Source: Lingula anatina
Lineage: Eukaryota > Brachiopoda > Lingulata > Lingulida > Lingulidae
Direction of reading: 5' to 3'
Assembly: GCF_001039355.2 (NCBI RefSeq)
Contig: NW_019776008.1
Location: 1-39,830, forward strand
Length of the DNA stretch: 39,830 nt
Positions 1 through 11,600 of the stretch are shown in pieces. The notes beneath the pieces are model-generated. The model saw only the letters and a list, made by a program, of their open reading frames with translations. It was not told the DNA's origin and searched no databases. Made by a program: the position numbers and the translations under genes. How positions within the stretch are numbered: the first letter of the stretch is position 1; every line of letters begins with the position of its first letter.

Positions 1-418
1 TTAAATGTCATAAAAACCAAAACCAAACTTTTACAAAATGAAATTCAGATGTATGTAAATGATGTTTATGTGCAACCTAACTTTGATTGAAAATATATCT
101 TTTAACTTGTTTTCTCAACTAAGCACCATATCTTTTTGTGCTGGATTTGTCAGGATGATTTGTCAGTGAGTTGGTATTTCATTCTCACATTGGCACACTG
201 GGGACAGTTTTTCAGAAACTCACCAGAACATGTTTTGCCTGCTACTTTCCTTCAGTCAAACATTCACAACTTATTTAGCTCCAAAATTAAAGCATTTAAG
301 TGGCCATTTATTATGGTTTCACAAGAGCTTAAATTCTGCATGTGATATCACTATAAATACTGGATGAATCAGAACATAACCTCTCTCATAAATCATGTTG
401 TTTATTTGTTTTCAACAG

Positions 419-3400
419 GAGCTACGTGTGTTAAAGAACTTCTCTTCATTAAAAGCCATTGTCTCAGGTTTACAATCTAATTCTGTCTTCCGTTTGAAGC
501 GGGTGTGGTCCATGCTGCCCAAGTAAGTACTAGAGTTCTACTAAAAAAAAGGGTTTAAATTCTGAGCACAACTGTCAGCACTCTTAGACTGTCCTGGGAA
601 AATACACTGTCATTGGAACTAAGACCAGACATGGTCACATTTTTTATGTCATCATTTCTCATTTGGCAATTCTTTCAGTTTTGATGAAATTTCTTTAAGA
701 GGAATGGTTTCTTTACATTCTTTATCATTTCTTGAAAATCAGTTCTTGAAAATATGCATTAATATTTAGCAAACTTTCATTACACAGTAATAATTTTAAG
801 TTAAATGCATTAAAAATTATTAAGTTTTTTCTATTGTATAGATATCTGATATTTGAAATTTATTTAAAATCTGATATTTGAAACATTTCTGTTCTTTACA
901 GGGAAGTCTTTGCATTGTTTGAAGAATTATCCAGTATATTTTCAGAAGAAAACAATCAAATGGCCCACCGTGAGCTGCTCAACAAGGTAGGATAATATGA
1001 TAATTAGATTGGTTGTTTTGGTACATTATTCCTGACATGTGAGTATTAATAGAGCCTACCCTTGGAAATAATCATTGACAATGATAATGATAACTTTTCA
1101 TGAAGATTGTTATTCTGTAAATCATTTACCAAAAACATTATTGAAGTGTGGACTTAAGTTAACTTGCTAATAGCTGATTTAGAATTCTAAAAAATGTGCA
1201 AGTAAATTGTGCAAGTAAATTTCCGTGTCCACTTACAGGAAGGAACAGCCAAATATGCAGCCACCGACACGTGGGGGAGGAACTGGAAGCGGCGGACAGG
1301 GCATTCTCACAAAAGGAAGGCGAAGTCTGTGGATGGGGTAAGTTTGTGGTGCAGTTCATGTGACTTTATGTGATACACAAATATTGTTATTAGTATGAGT
1401 TGGATATATCTGCTTCAGAAATTTATTCAGTCTTTTTTCCCTAATTCTTCTGCATATTGCCACACCCTCTATATGTCAGTCTACATATCATCACACCCTC
1501 TATATGTCCCTCTTCATATTGCCACACCCTCTATATGTCCCACTACATATTGCCACACCCTCTATATGTCAGTCTACATATCATCAAACCCTCTATATGT
1601 CCCTCATCATATTGCCACACCCTCTATATGTCAATCTACATGTCATGATACCCTCTATATGTCCCACTACATATTGCCACACCCTCTATATGTCCCACTA
1701 CATATTGCCACACCCTCTATATGTCCCACTACATATTGCCACACCCTCTATATGTCAGTCTACATATTGCCACACCCTCTATATGCCCCTTCACAATTGT
1801 CACACCCTCTATATGTCAATCTACCTATTGCCACACCCTTTATATGCACCTTTACATATTGCCACACCCTCTATATGCTCTTCTACATGTTGCAACACCC
1901 TGTAGATGTCCACTCCATGTCCACTCCATGTCCACTTCATGTCCACTGTGAATATTTCAGATCACAGTCCAGGGGACAGTGCCATACCTGGGGACCTTCC
2001 TCACTGACCTCACCATGATTGATACAGCCACGCCTGACCTGTCAGAGGACGGACTCATCAACTTTGAGAAAAGACGAAAAGAGTTTGAAGTGCTGGCACA
2101 GATCCGACTCTACCAATCAGCGGCACATATATATAACCTGCAGCCAAACGAGAGGTTTATGGTCTGGTTTAGTGGAGTTCGAGTTTATAATGACAACGAA
2201 AGGTAATATTTCAAAGTATTTAAACTGATGCTCACCTCAAGAAATTGTGAATTTAAACTTTTTTGAAAGATTTTGGTATTTACACATAGACTTGATATCT
2301 TTGACATAATGTCATCATGAAGGGAAAGTTTGATAAAACTCAGTATTGTGGATAGTTTGGTATAATATTCCATGGAAGTCTGTGCTGTCAACATTGGCCC
2401 CACACCAAATGTCTGTTGAATTGAAACCTTGCCAGTAAAATTTGTAATTTAAATTTGTTCATTTTCAAGTTAGTGGGTTTTAACATTATTGCATTTATTT
2501 ACTTGGAAATGTAGACCTCTCCTTGTTGTTCCAGCTATGAATTATCTTGTGCCATAGAACCCGCAGACTCTCCAGCTCATGGGAAACTGAAGAAAAAAGC
2601 AAGGTTGGTATCTGAATATTTTTTTCCATGCCATGTGACATAAGAATGGTCAACTGTGCATTTATTTGTTTTTGTAATGATCTGAAAATTACTTGATAAT
2701 GCTAAAATAGAAAAAAATAGGAAAAAAGTAAATGTTTGAAATAAATAAACAGTTGAACCTTCGCATTTGATTTTTTTCAAAGTACAGTGAAGGTATGTAA
2801 TTTTAAATTAAAATCTTATTTAAGATGACAGACATTTTCAAACATATTAAGCATATAGAAAAAGTACAAAGCTGAAACTGAAACATGCATAAAAAAATTT
2901 GTTTCATATATTTTACATATTGTATCTTTTAGTGCCCTATCATGTGTGAGTGGGCTGATGAGGACACCAAGCATGGGTTCTAACTCTTCACTAAATCAGG
3001 ACTCCAGATCCTCTGACAGCAGCAGTCTGGCTGATTCTCTGTCTCTCCTATCTACGTCTCAGGTATGAATTTATTTTGATAAATTTATTTCAAGGTATAT
3101 TAATCCTCTGCTGGTATTTTAAAAGAGCCTGCATTTCATAGTTGAGCCAGCTTCCATATTTTTTAACTGCCATTCCTGCCTGCTTTTTCACATCTGAAAT
3201 TCAGTTGCATTTGATTGAATTTTACCACTCCAGTCAAAAATGTTAGGATCTGTTAACTGCCCCACATGCCCTTCTGTGTAACCTTGAAATCTAAATGACT
3301 GGAAGAACATCTTTAAATGGTGCAGCAAACTTAAATCAGACTTGCTGTAAAGGGACAAGAAAAGCATGCACATATGGAAGTTTGAAAAAGAAGGATGCTG

Positions 3401-5065
3401 ACTCAGATCAAGCGTCAAGGTCATGGTACCTAAACTGTTCTCTGGGTCTCTTCTTTCCACTTTTTTAGTCAGATGTGAGCATTTTTGATAGTATGGATAG
3501 TATGCACTGGATTTTAATCACACAAATTGTTGCTGAATTAATAATTATGCTGATAACAAATGTCTTTTAAACTACCTGATAACTTGATTAAAAAGGTTAA
3601 AAATTAAACTTTCTTGGATAGATGATTATAAAGTAACTTAAACAATTAAGTTTTAGAATTTGTTACTTGTGATTATAGTCATTACTCAGTAAATTAATAA
3701 AGAAGTTGATATGTTTCTATAAAATAGTTAAGAATAGTATAACATGAAATTGTTGTGTCAGTAACACTTAAAAGTTAACTGCTCATTAGAATATATGTAT
3801 AAATGTGAGTAAGAAAAAATGATACAGCCTTAAAAAGGTAAAAGTTTAAATTGGGATGAATGAGTTATTTGAAAATTATAAGTTATAACTGTGAATATCA
3901 TATTTCCAGATCTCCACGGATTCTCAACTGAAATCTCCTCTCTTGTCTCCCGGTGATATCACAGAGTTTAAATCTCCCGATGCCTGTGTTATTAAAGTCA
4001 AACTTGACACAGGGACCGAGGAGGATACTAGTCTCTACAAGTCCATCATGGTAAGTGTGACTGATTTCAAATCTCCCAATGCCTGTGTTGTTTAAGCCAA
4101 ACTTGGCACGGGTTGTATTGTTTCCTTTTTCTGTATCTATTGGTATATGCAGGGCTTAATTACAGCACAGTTATTCACAATAAATGCATAATTATTCTAT
4201 TTTTATTTCTCAATATTCAAACTGGGATTGGTTGTTGACATATTTGTCAGCTTTGGCTGGTTATATTTCCAGCTTAGAAATTGTTAACATTAGTTTTGTA
4301 TCTGTGCATTTGTCACTGTTAGCTGGTTATATTTCCTGCTTGGCAATAGGACCATTTGCAATGTGTCTGTGTATTTGCCAGGTTTAGCTTTTATTTCTAT
4401 TTTTTCATTTTCAACTTGGCAGTACAATACAAAATAAGTTATTTTCAAATTTTATGGTGATATTGTCTCTTTTCCTGTTTCCAGCTTGGCAATGGAGACC
4501 ATACGGGTGTTGTTATCAAGAAAGTGTTGGAGAAATACAATCTTGAAGCTGACAATCCAACTGACTACAGCATATACCAAGTCCTGCCAGATGGGGGTGA
4601 GTAAAAATAACAGATGATGGTGAATCCAGGTTTTATACAAGGGGAGGTGGCATGGGAATAACATATATTTGCCTTGTTTTGCTAAACAAGTATTAGATAC
4701 TAGATGGCTGACAATTTTACTGTAGCACAGTGTATGTAGGGTATGGGGATGGAAATTTTTCTTGGCTTTGTCTTGCTTGAAACAATGTATTCATCAGAGA
4801 TATTTGTCCCACTGAAATGCAATCTCTTATTGATTTAAAATAAAAAGTATTTTAAAATGTATTTATTTATTTTTATTTATTTATTTATTTTTTAGATCTA
4901 CACATCCCTGATAAAGCCAATGTGTTCTATGCCATAAATAACAATGTCAAGGAACTGAGATTTATGGTTTGCAGAAAAAGCCTAGTTCCTGCTCATATGA
5001 CCATGCCTTACAGAGGTAAACGGACTTCCAATAAGAACAAAATGAAGAAGAAAAACTCCTTATAG
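419..5065 (+). CDS. RGL1: RGL1/RalGDS-like Ral guanine nucleotide exchange factor, C-terminal part (5' end outside window)
   Basis: Nine exons read from frame and GT-AG sites: 419-522, 902-986, 1239-1337, 1961-2202, 2535-2603, 2933-3062, 3910-4050, 4485-4596, 4896-5065 (TAG at 5063-5065). The first begins inside the RasGEF (CDC25) domain, with [20 protein letters not shown] followed by a [10 protein letters not shown] segment; later come [20 protein letters not shown] and [17 protein letters not shown], the hallmark end of the RalGDS/RGL catalytic domain. A serine-rich linker (exon 2933-3062) follows, then a Ras-associating domain ([43 protein letters not shown]). The protein ends in a basic tail, [11 protein letters not shown]. 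Known for the family: the protein loads GTP on RalA/RalB and is recruited by active Ras through its C-terminal RA domain. Upstream exons (REM domain, start) lie left of the window. Assignment to RGL1 rather than RGL2/RalGDS is by resemblance from memory; the family itself is secure. Confidence 0.92.
1456..1950 (+). repeat. 31-bp minisatellite, about 15 units, in an RGL intron
   Basis: The core CACACCCTCTATATGTC recurs with starts at 1461, 1492, 1523, 1554, 1585, 1616, 1647, 1678, 1709, 1740, 1771, 1801, 1832, 1863 and 1894: a period of 31 with one 30-bp unit. A short tail of about 12-bp CATGTCCACTC units continues to about 1947. The array ends about 12 bp before the acceptor of the exon at 1961. 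Because 31 is not a multiple of 3 and the unit has no stop in any forward frame, it produces long spurious open frames (for example 1395-2018) that run into the true exon. Confidence 0.95.
4060..4110 (+). repeat. Decayed copy of an RGL exon segment inside the next intron
   Basis: Intronic bases 4060-4110, starting about 10 bp after the donor at 4051, closely match exon bases 3966-4016. Both contain the block CAAATCTCCC/TAAATCTCCC, then ATGCCTGTGTT and CAAACTTG. The copy carries an in-frame stop (TTTAAG for TTAAAG) and substitutions, so it is not coding. It looks like a local partial exon duplication. Confidence 0.85.
4240..4400 (+). repeat. Degenerate intronic duplications resembling the next splice acceptor
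   Basis: Two blocks about 65-75 bp apart each contain a GCTGGTTATATTTCC segment followed by AGCTTAGAAATTG (about 4274) and TGCTTGGCAATAGG (about 4338). Both resemble the genuine acceptor and exon start TTTCCAGCTTGGCAATGG at 4478-4495. They read as old local duplications of the intron/exon border. No function can be claimed. Confidence 0.55.
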
Positions 5066-5260
5066 CTGAGAGTTCTTATTGCTTCTCCCAGCACAGTTGT
5101 AATTTTTTTACTGAGGAATGTTATAAATTTTGAACAGAAAACTGGCTTCCAAAGTAATGTGCAGCTCAGAATGACGGAAATGGCTTCCTGTAAAAATGAA
5201 GTAGATGAAAAAATCCTTATAACCATGGATACTTATTGCTTCTTCAAGCACAGTTTCAAC
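5042..5260 (+). repeat. Tandem duplication spanning the RGL stop codon and early 3' UTR
   Basis: The stretch from ATGAAGAAGAAAAACTCC at 5042 through CTTATTGCTTCTCCCAGCACAGTT matches a second copy starting about 5195, ATGAAGTAGATGAAAAAATCC through CTTATTGCTTCTTCAAGCACAGTT. The offset is about 155 bp. The second copy lies after the stop and carries an in-frame TAG, so the duplication does not extend the protein. Confidence 0.75.
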
Positions 5261-8200
5261 TGGAAATTGACCGAAATTTTGATTTGCAGCCTTGAATTCC
5301 AGAGAGAAATGCAGATTTGTTTTTACTCAGAATGACGTGAGATTAATTCTGCACATTGTAATATGATTGTACTTAAATGCAACAAAACTTCCATAAAGAA
5401 CAAAAAATAAAAAATAAATTTCAACTAAATATATTCAAGTAACAGTTATACTAGGTGCTGTCATTTATATTTCCTCCATCAGTGGTAATCATTATATTTT
5501 TATCAGCATTGGTTTGACGGTCAGTGAGCAAGATATCTAAAAAAAATCTTCAGGAATATGTTTTCATGATTGACGTTTTGCCTTGTATTTGAAAAGGAAC
5601 TTTTGATTACCTTTTTGGCAGATTCCTATGCTCTTGGAGTGTCCTTAAGTTGTGACTCGCATGATTTGTTATGGCAAGTCAAACAACCTTCTATATTGAA
5701 AATTAAGATAATTAAGTGGAAATTTATCACAGCCAAGGGAGACTCATGGCATCAATGGTTGATTCAATGATACTGTATTTATACTGCCATTAATTATTCA
5801 GAGTCATATCATTATGAATACAATGATTTATACACTACTTTAAAATATTTATATTGCTTTGTGGTTATGTGACATTCATTTGATAAGATGTGGACATATT
5901 TGATGACACTGGTCAAGTAAACTTTAGTCTCTTTTAATTTAAGAGTAAACTGGTCAAGTAAACTTTAGAAAAACTTAATATCTCATGGTGCTTTTTACAG
6001 ATTTGAAATAATGTGTTTGTACTAAGCGAAATGTTGCAGCAATCCTACGAGTTCCACCATACACTTTTTGATTAAAATAACATGGCAGTAAATTCAACTG
6101 TAATATGGCTTGATTACTAGGATTTTTATGTTGAAAGTTTCCTAGACAGCATTATATATAGAAGTGTTCTTGAAATCATTCAATTCAAACAAAAGGCAGT
6201 GAATTTTTAAATGCATTTTTCAAGTGTATGGTCTATCATATCACGTATAGTATTTGCCATTGTTAAATGTAATACTGCAATAATACATAAAGCACTATTT
6301 TATTCTCATAATTTTTGAGTCTTCATTTGTATAGAATAATGTAGAACTCAATTTCAATCATGGGCAGCTGCATAATATTTAATGTTGTCAATTAAAAAGT
6401 GAGAGTAATTGTCAGTTAATCATGCTTAAAGATTACATATTGATGTATCTTGAACAAATACAAGTCAAATTAAGATACCTGATAGGAATTTTACTACAGG
6501 CCAAATCGTTCTGAGATCTAGCTATGTAGATAATTCTTACACAACATTACAAGTTGCTTTTTTTCTAATGTCATTGTTGGCAAAGGGTAAAGTTTGATGC
6601 GAGTGACCTGTCAGATAGATCTGAAGTTATTTCTAGTCCAGAAATATTTCACAGAGATAGATGTACATTAATAGATGGTTGTGAATTGTTTGTATACAAA
6701 TGTGGTAATGTTTAGAACTAGATTACCAGGTATAGGTCAAGGCCAGGTTAGGGTCAAGGTCACAGTAAGATGATGTCAAATATTGGCAAGTGTATGTAGA
6801 CATTAATTTCAGCAACATGCCTGTATTTGTGCTTTGTCCTAGATCTTGTTAAGTTATGCCTTTTTTTGACTTGCTTAAAATACTGGAGTTAACAGTAGTG
6901 TCTGATATGTGGTTTATGACTCTTTTGAGTTATTCATTGTGTGAAAAAATGTGTTAGATGGTTTGTTTAATTTTGTTGGGATTTTTTAAATTGCTTACAA
7001 GTGTATACACTACTTGTCCCTGTTGTTTGGCTGCTACAAACTTGAAAACATGACATTTACACCCTCTGCAAAAGGAATTGGGGATAAGAATCACTTTCTG
7101 AATTTTTAATGATATTATTGTGATGATAACTTGCCTCTTAGAGTTTGAATGTTAATTCAATTTTTAAGCAGATAGCTGAATGGTGAATAACATTTTTCAT
7201 TTAAAATGCATAATCTGGCATTTTGTTAATGGAGTTACCTCTGTGTATCCGAAGCCTCTGAATTTAAATTGCTGAGATATTGCTAAAATTACTTTAAATT
7301 TCTTACTTTTGGTGTGAGATTTTAGCACAGTGGGAAATTAAGCATGTATCAGCATTTGATATCTTTTGAAGCGGCTTTAACTAATAATATATCATATCTC
7401 TCTTACATATTTGTATAAGTTTGGATTTTGGAGCTGGTCTCTTTAACTCGTAAACGTTCTCCTAGTATTATTATCTGATTTTAATAATGTGATTTGCTTT
7501 TATTATGGCACTTGTAAATAGAATAAAAATTACTTTAAATGGTTTTGTATGTACATGTATGTGCTAGTAATCTATATCACGGTGTCACTTCCAGTATTGA
7601 TCAAAAATAAGATATGCTGTGAATGATGTGCTTTTCTAGGGTAAATTCACTATCTTTTTACCATTTCATATTAAAAGGGCAATTATTCAAACTAATTACA
7701 AAAATATAGACTGAGATTATCTTTATAAGTGAAAAATATGCAAGTGCTTCTGTGAGTTTGTTTACATCAATTTCATGTAGTTTGCGTTTTCTTTATAAGT
7801 TCATGCTTGTAAAATATGTCATAATGCCAGTTTAAGGTTTACATTTCCTCTGGAACTATGTGCATTGAAATATTCCATATCATATGTTGCTTGTCGCCAG
7901 TGCTGTGTAATGATAATTATTGTAACAAATTATATAGTAATTTTTAAACCATAATTATTAAATTGTAATTGAAACTACATGTATATTGTGCAATAACCAC
8001 TTCTATTCCTTTAATTAATTAATTTGTGAAAAAAACTCAGTTGTAGTCTCTTTTAATTTAAGAGTAAAACTGTGTGTCCTTATTCATCATACTATTGTGA
8101 TTTTTAAAACAGCTATGGATACTTTGTAAATTATGGAAACTAGAAGGCGTTGTAATTGAGTTCAAATGTAAAAGTAAATATGCTCTCTTTTTATACAGCA

Positions 8201-8279
8201 TTTCACTGGCAATTCAAACAACCTACACTGCAAAACCATTGTTATACTTAGGCCATCGTATTAGTATGACAGTAATAAA
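5066..8279 (+). other. Long AT-rich 3' region of the RGL gene (likely 3' UTR plus intergenic)
   Basis: No credible coding exon is visible across about 3.2 kb. Plus-strand AATAAA hexamers occur near 5406-5417, at 7522-7527 and at 8274-8279; the last would put the RGL transcript end about 160 bp from the 3' end of the convergent metalloprotease gene. The stretch holds a duplication of the coding tail (5042-5260), a 20-bp direct repeat (5908-5927 and 5949-5968), and a 25-base block shared by 5924-5948 and 8044-8068. Short frames such as 5570-5770 have no recognisable content. Confidence 0.6.
8274..8279 (+). promoter_or_regulatory. Candidate polyadenylation signal (RGL gene)
   Basis: AATAAA in AGTAATAAAATATTCC. 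It is the last plus-strand hexamer before the convergent gene's tail. Earlier alternatives exist at 5406 and 7522. Choice of site is inference. Confidence 0.45.
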
Positions 8280-8366
8280 ATATTCCTGGATTTATTTCTA
8301 GCTGATATGTGCCTTGCTTTGCTTCTCCTTTCGTGTTCATTTTTTTTTTGCAGTGACAATGGGTAT

Positions 8367-8483
8367 TTTATTTATGAACCCCCCAAAATTATACTTATAA
8401 GTGTGTAGTGACTAAACAAGAGCAACACTGTACTTAATAAGTTTTATTCATGTGTACATTTGCATATTCTCCTGCCTTTTATT
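8367..8483 (-). promoter_or_regulatory. Cluster of minus-strand polyadenylation signals (metalloprotease gene)
   Basis: TTTATT on the plus strand (AATAAA on minus) occurs at 8478-8483, 8443-8448 and 8367-8372, just downstream of the last modelled coding exon of the minus-strand gene. The clustering supports transcript termination here. Confidence 0.55.
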
Positions 8484-8642
8484 TAGCTCTTATTCCCAAA
8501 TGGTACTAAGGGCAGTTTACCAAAAAATTCAATCCTGAGTGTTTTCTGTTTGATGATTGTACATGAGATGGGTACAAGATTACAGTTTTTGTCTTTCGCT
8601 TTGGGTGCAGTCCCTCTAAATCTATGAGTGTGGGAAGGTGTC

Positions 8643-11600
8643 CTATCTTCCAAATACTGAAAGTAGAAAAATTCATGAAAATGTGAACATTCATTGGCAG
8701 AGGTAAATCAAATACTCTGATGCAAGAGGTGACAAAGAAACATAAACTGTTATCTATAAGTGTGCAACTTATCATAAATGTACCCCTTCGAAAAATGACA
8801 GATTTTAAAATATAAGATTTTAAGATATTATTTAAAAATAATATGTTAATAACAGTTATATTATATAACCACGCAAAATTATCTGAACCAGTCTGAAATT
8901 TGATATTTAAGTAAATGTGAGACAATTGGTCTGTGAACTTACTACATGCCCCATCAGAACAACTCGATTGTTGGTCGACCTTATTGTAGCAGCAGGAACC
9001 GTTATATGTGCAGTACTTCCCGCCGCCACTGGGGACAGGAGAATTGCAGTACTTGGCACGCTTCTTTTGGCAGAAAAAACTGCATGTACTCCAGGGGGTC
9101 CAAGAACCCCAGTTACCGTCCACTGAAATTTTTGTAATATCAAAAAAGGAGGATTCAAAACGGGATATAGATTTTTCTGTCAACGTTATAGGGAACACCT
9201 TGGTGAAAAAAGATGGTTACTAAAATTTGTATGAACATATTTGATTGCTCCTGTCCTTGTTAAGACTATATAACGTAGCTAACAAAGGGTAGGGGGAATG
9301 CAAATTCAAATGAAAGATTCAAAAGAAAAATTCCCCTTTTTATTTGCTAAATGTTTTTAATAAGGAATGAGGAGTAATGTAATATTTCTTGCTTCATTGT
9401 ACGATCGCATTTTAGATACAGTTCTGAAGTGAAAAACATCATTTAAGCCCATCTTTATCTTATATAAAAGAAGTCCAAGAGTTAGCCAGATGCATACCTT
9501 TTTCGTCAATACAAGGCCCTGCATCACACGAAGCTTTGCTGGTGAGCTTATTATACTGACAAATGCCATTGTAACAGCACCACGAGCCACCGTTAGATGG
9601 CGCTGGGCTATCACATGACTTCACGCGTGATCTTTCTCCTTTACCGCATTGGACGCTGCAATCAGACCACGCGCTCCAGTCTCCCCAGTTACCGTCGACT
9701 TTTGCAGCTAAATAGAAAAGTGGTTACAATCAATTAGTCAGAAACTAAGACAATTGGAGGACAAGTCTCTCTGCAAGTTTCCTTTTTAAAGTTATCGGTA
9801 AAAGAGCGTTAAACCATTGTTAGTGACAAACAAAATACTGGGAAAAAGGGGGCACGACGCAAGCAGTACTAACCCGGGCAATTTTCTGTGTTGCACGGTT
9901 CGGATTCACTAGCAACACCTTCGTCGCAATCGCCTCCAACGCACGTGCGAGTCCTTGATTTACTCCCTCCCCCGCAGGTGGCGCTGCACTCGGCCCATTC
10001 TCCCCACTGACCCCACGTGCCTGCAGTACATAAAATGTGAAACTTACAAATCTGAACGAAGATTTAAAAAAGTCCTACTCCCTTTGCTCAAATTGAAACA
10101 AATGGGTCTCAGCTATTGAATCCTCGCAGTAAGTGAAACAGGACGAGCGTTAAGCTGAAGTTTCCAAAATTCTCACTTTTTATTGAGATAACAGAAAAGG
10201 GAAAATGTACCTAATTTCTCACACGGCCCTGCATCACATGATTCCTTGTTTGTAAGTTTGTTGAACTGACACATGCCGTTGTAGCAACACCACAACCCGC
10301 CGTTAGATGGCGCTGGGTTGTTGCACAATTTATCACGTGATTTTTCTCCTTTACCGCATTGGACGCTGCAAGCAGACCACGTGCTCCAATCACTCCAGTT
10401 ACCGTCAACAGATCCAGCTAAAAAAAAGTAAGTTGAGAATATCCTAAACTTAATTTGCAGCAAAAATATATATCAACGCAAATATCTGCAAAATTATACA
10501 AAACAAAAGCTTGATTACTCCTAAAGTCACGATCACAAAACAGAGGGCCGCAATATTTAAAAGAAATCTCCCACACGTACCCGGGCAGGGGGCCGTATTG
10601 CACGGCTCAGATTCATCAGCAACCCCCTCGTCACAAACGCCGTTCTTGCAGGTACGGGTTCTTAATTTCGTCCCACCGCCACAGGTGGCGCTACAGGTTG
10701 TCCATGGACCCCACTCTGACCACGTGCCTGAGAAGGAGAGAATTACTTTATTAGTTTAATTGTTATTGAAAACACGACTTGCCAGTTTCAAAAAACTTAC
10801 TTCGATGGTATAAATTGAGACCTTGCACTAAAATGGGTTCATGAAGTAGACTCCTCACTTCTATGCTCTATTAGAAATCTGAAGATGCGCAAGGTGAGGT
10901 GCAATATCTAAAATCCATTTACAGGCCTTATAAACGGTTTTGGCGTTTACTAACACTACCCGCAGTTTTTTAGGCACTAACGCCCATATTAACCACAAAA
11001 CCCACGAATTAACCTACACACCGTGAAATTATTTAACACCAACAAGGTGATACCTAGCACTAACATTCATCTACTCTGGTAATGCTGGTTAACTTTTGGG
11101 TTATGTGGTTAATATGGGTGTTATTAAGTTAGTGCTAAAAGATCTGCGGGTAGTTTTAGTAAACGCCTAATCCGTTTATAAGTCATTTAGATAAATAGTC
11201 CCATATAGAGTTTAGATATCCACGTTTTCCTACCTGGACAAGTGTTTGTATTGCATGGACTGCTCTCCTGGTTTGTCCCGTTGCACGTGACGCCACCATC
11301 GCAGCTCCTGGTTCGAGAAAAAGTTCCTCCCCCACAGGTCTTTGAGCAGTCGGACCATCCTCCCCACTCTCCCCATTTTGGCGCTACAGTAATAGTTTTG
11401 TTCATTACGTTTTAATATCTTAATTAAAGTTAACAACAAACTAAGAGCGGTGGGCGACAAAAATATCTTTTCTTACAAATTTTCATAAAACTCGTAATTG
11501 TCAGAAATACTAACGTTTTAAAACTTAATCACATTTGCCGTGGAACAATTAAGAAATTGTAAATGACTACGTAAAATATATGCATGACACATGTACTTTT

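Noticed and set aside
136-345. Open frame upstream of the first visible RGL exon
   Set aside because: No similarity to the RasGEF domain expected there and no splice sites fit; intronic chance frame.
1395-2018. Long open frame with repeated Tyr/Cys/His-rich peptide
   Set aside because: It is the 31-bp minisatellite read through; the repeat is stop-free in all three forward frames and lies in an RGL intron.
8917-9223. Plus-strand frames over the last TSP1 exon
   Set aside because: Shadows of the minus-strand coding exon, which carries the W-x2-W-x2-W and cysteine pattern.
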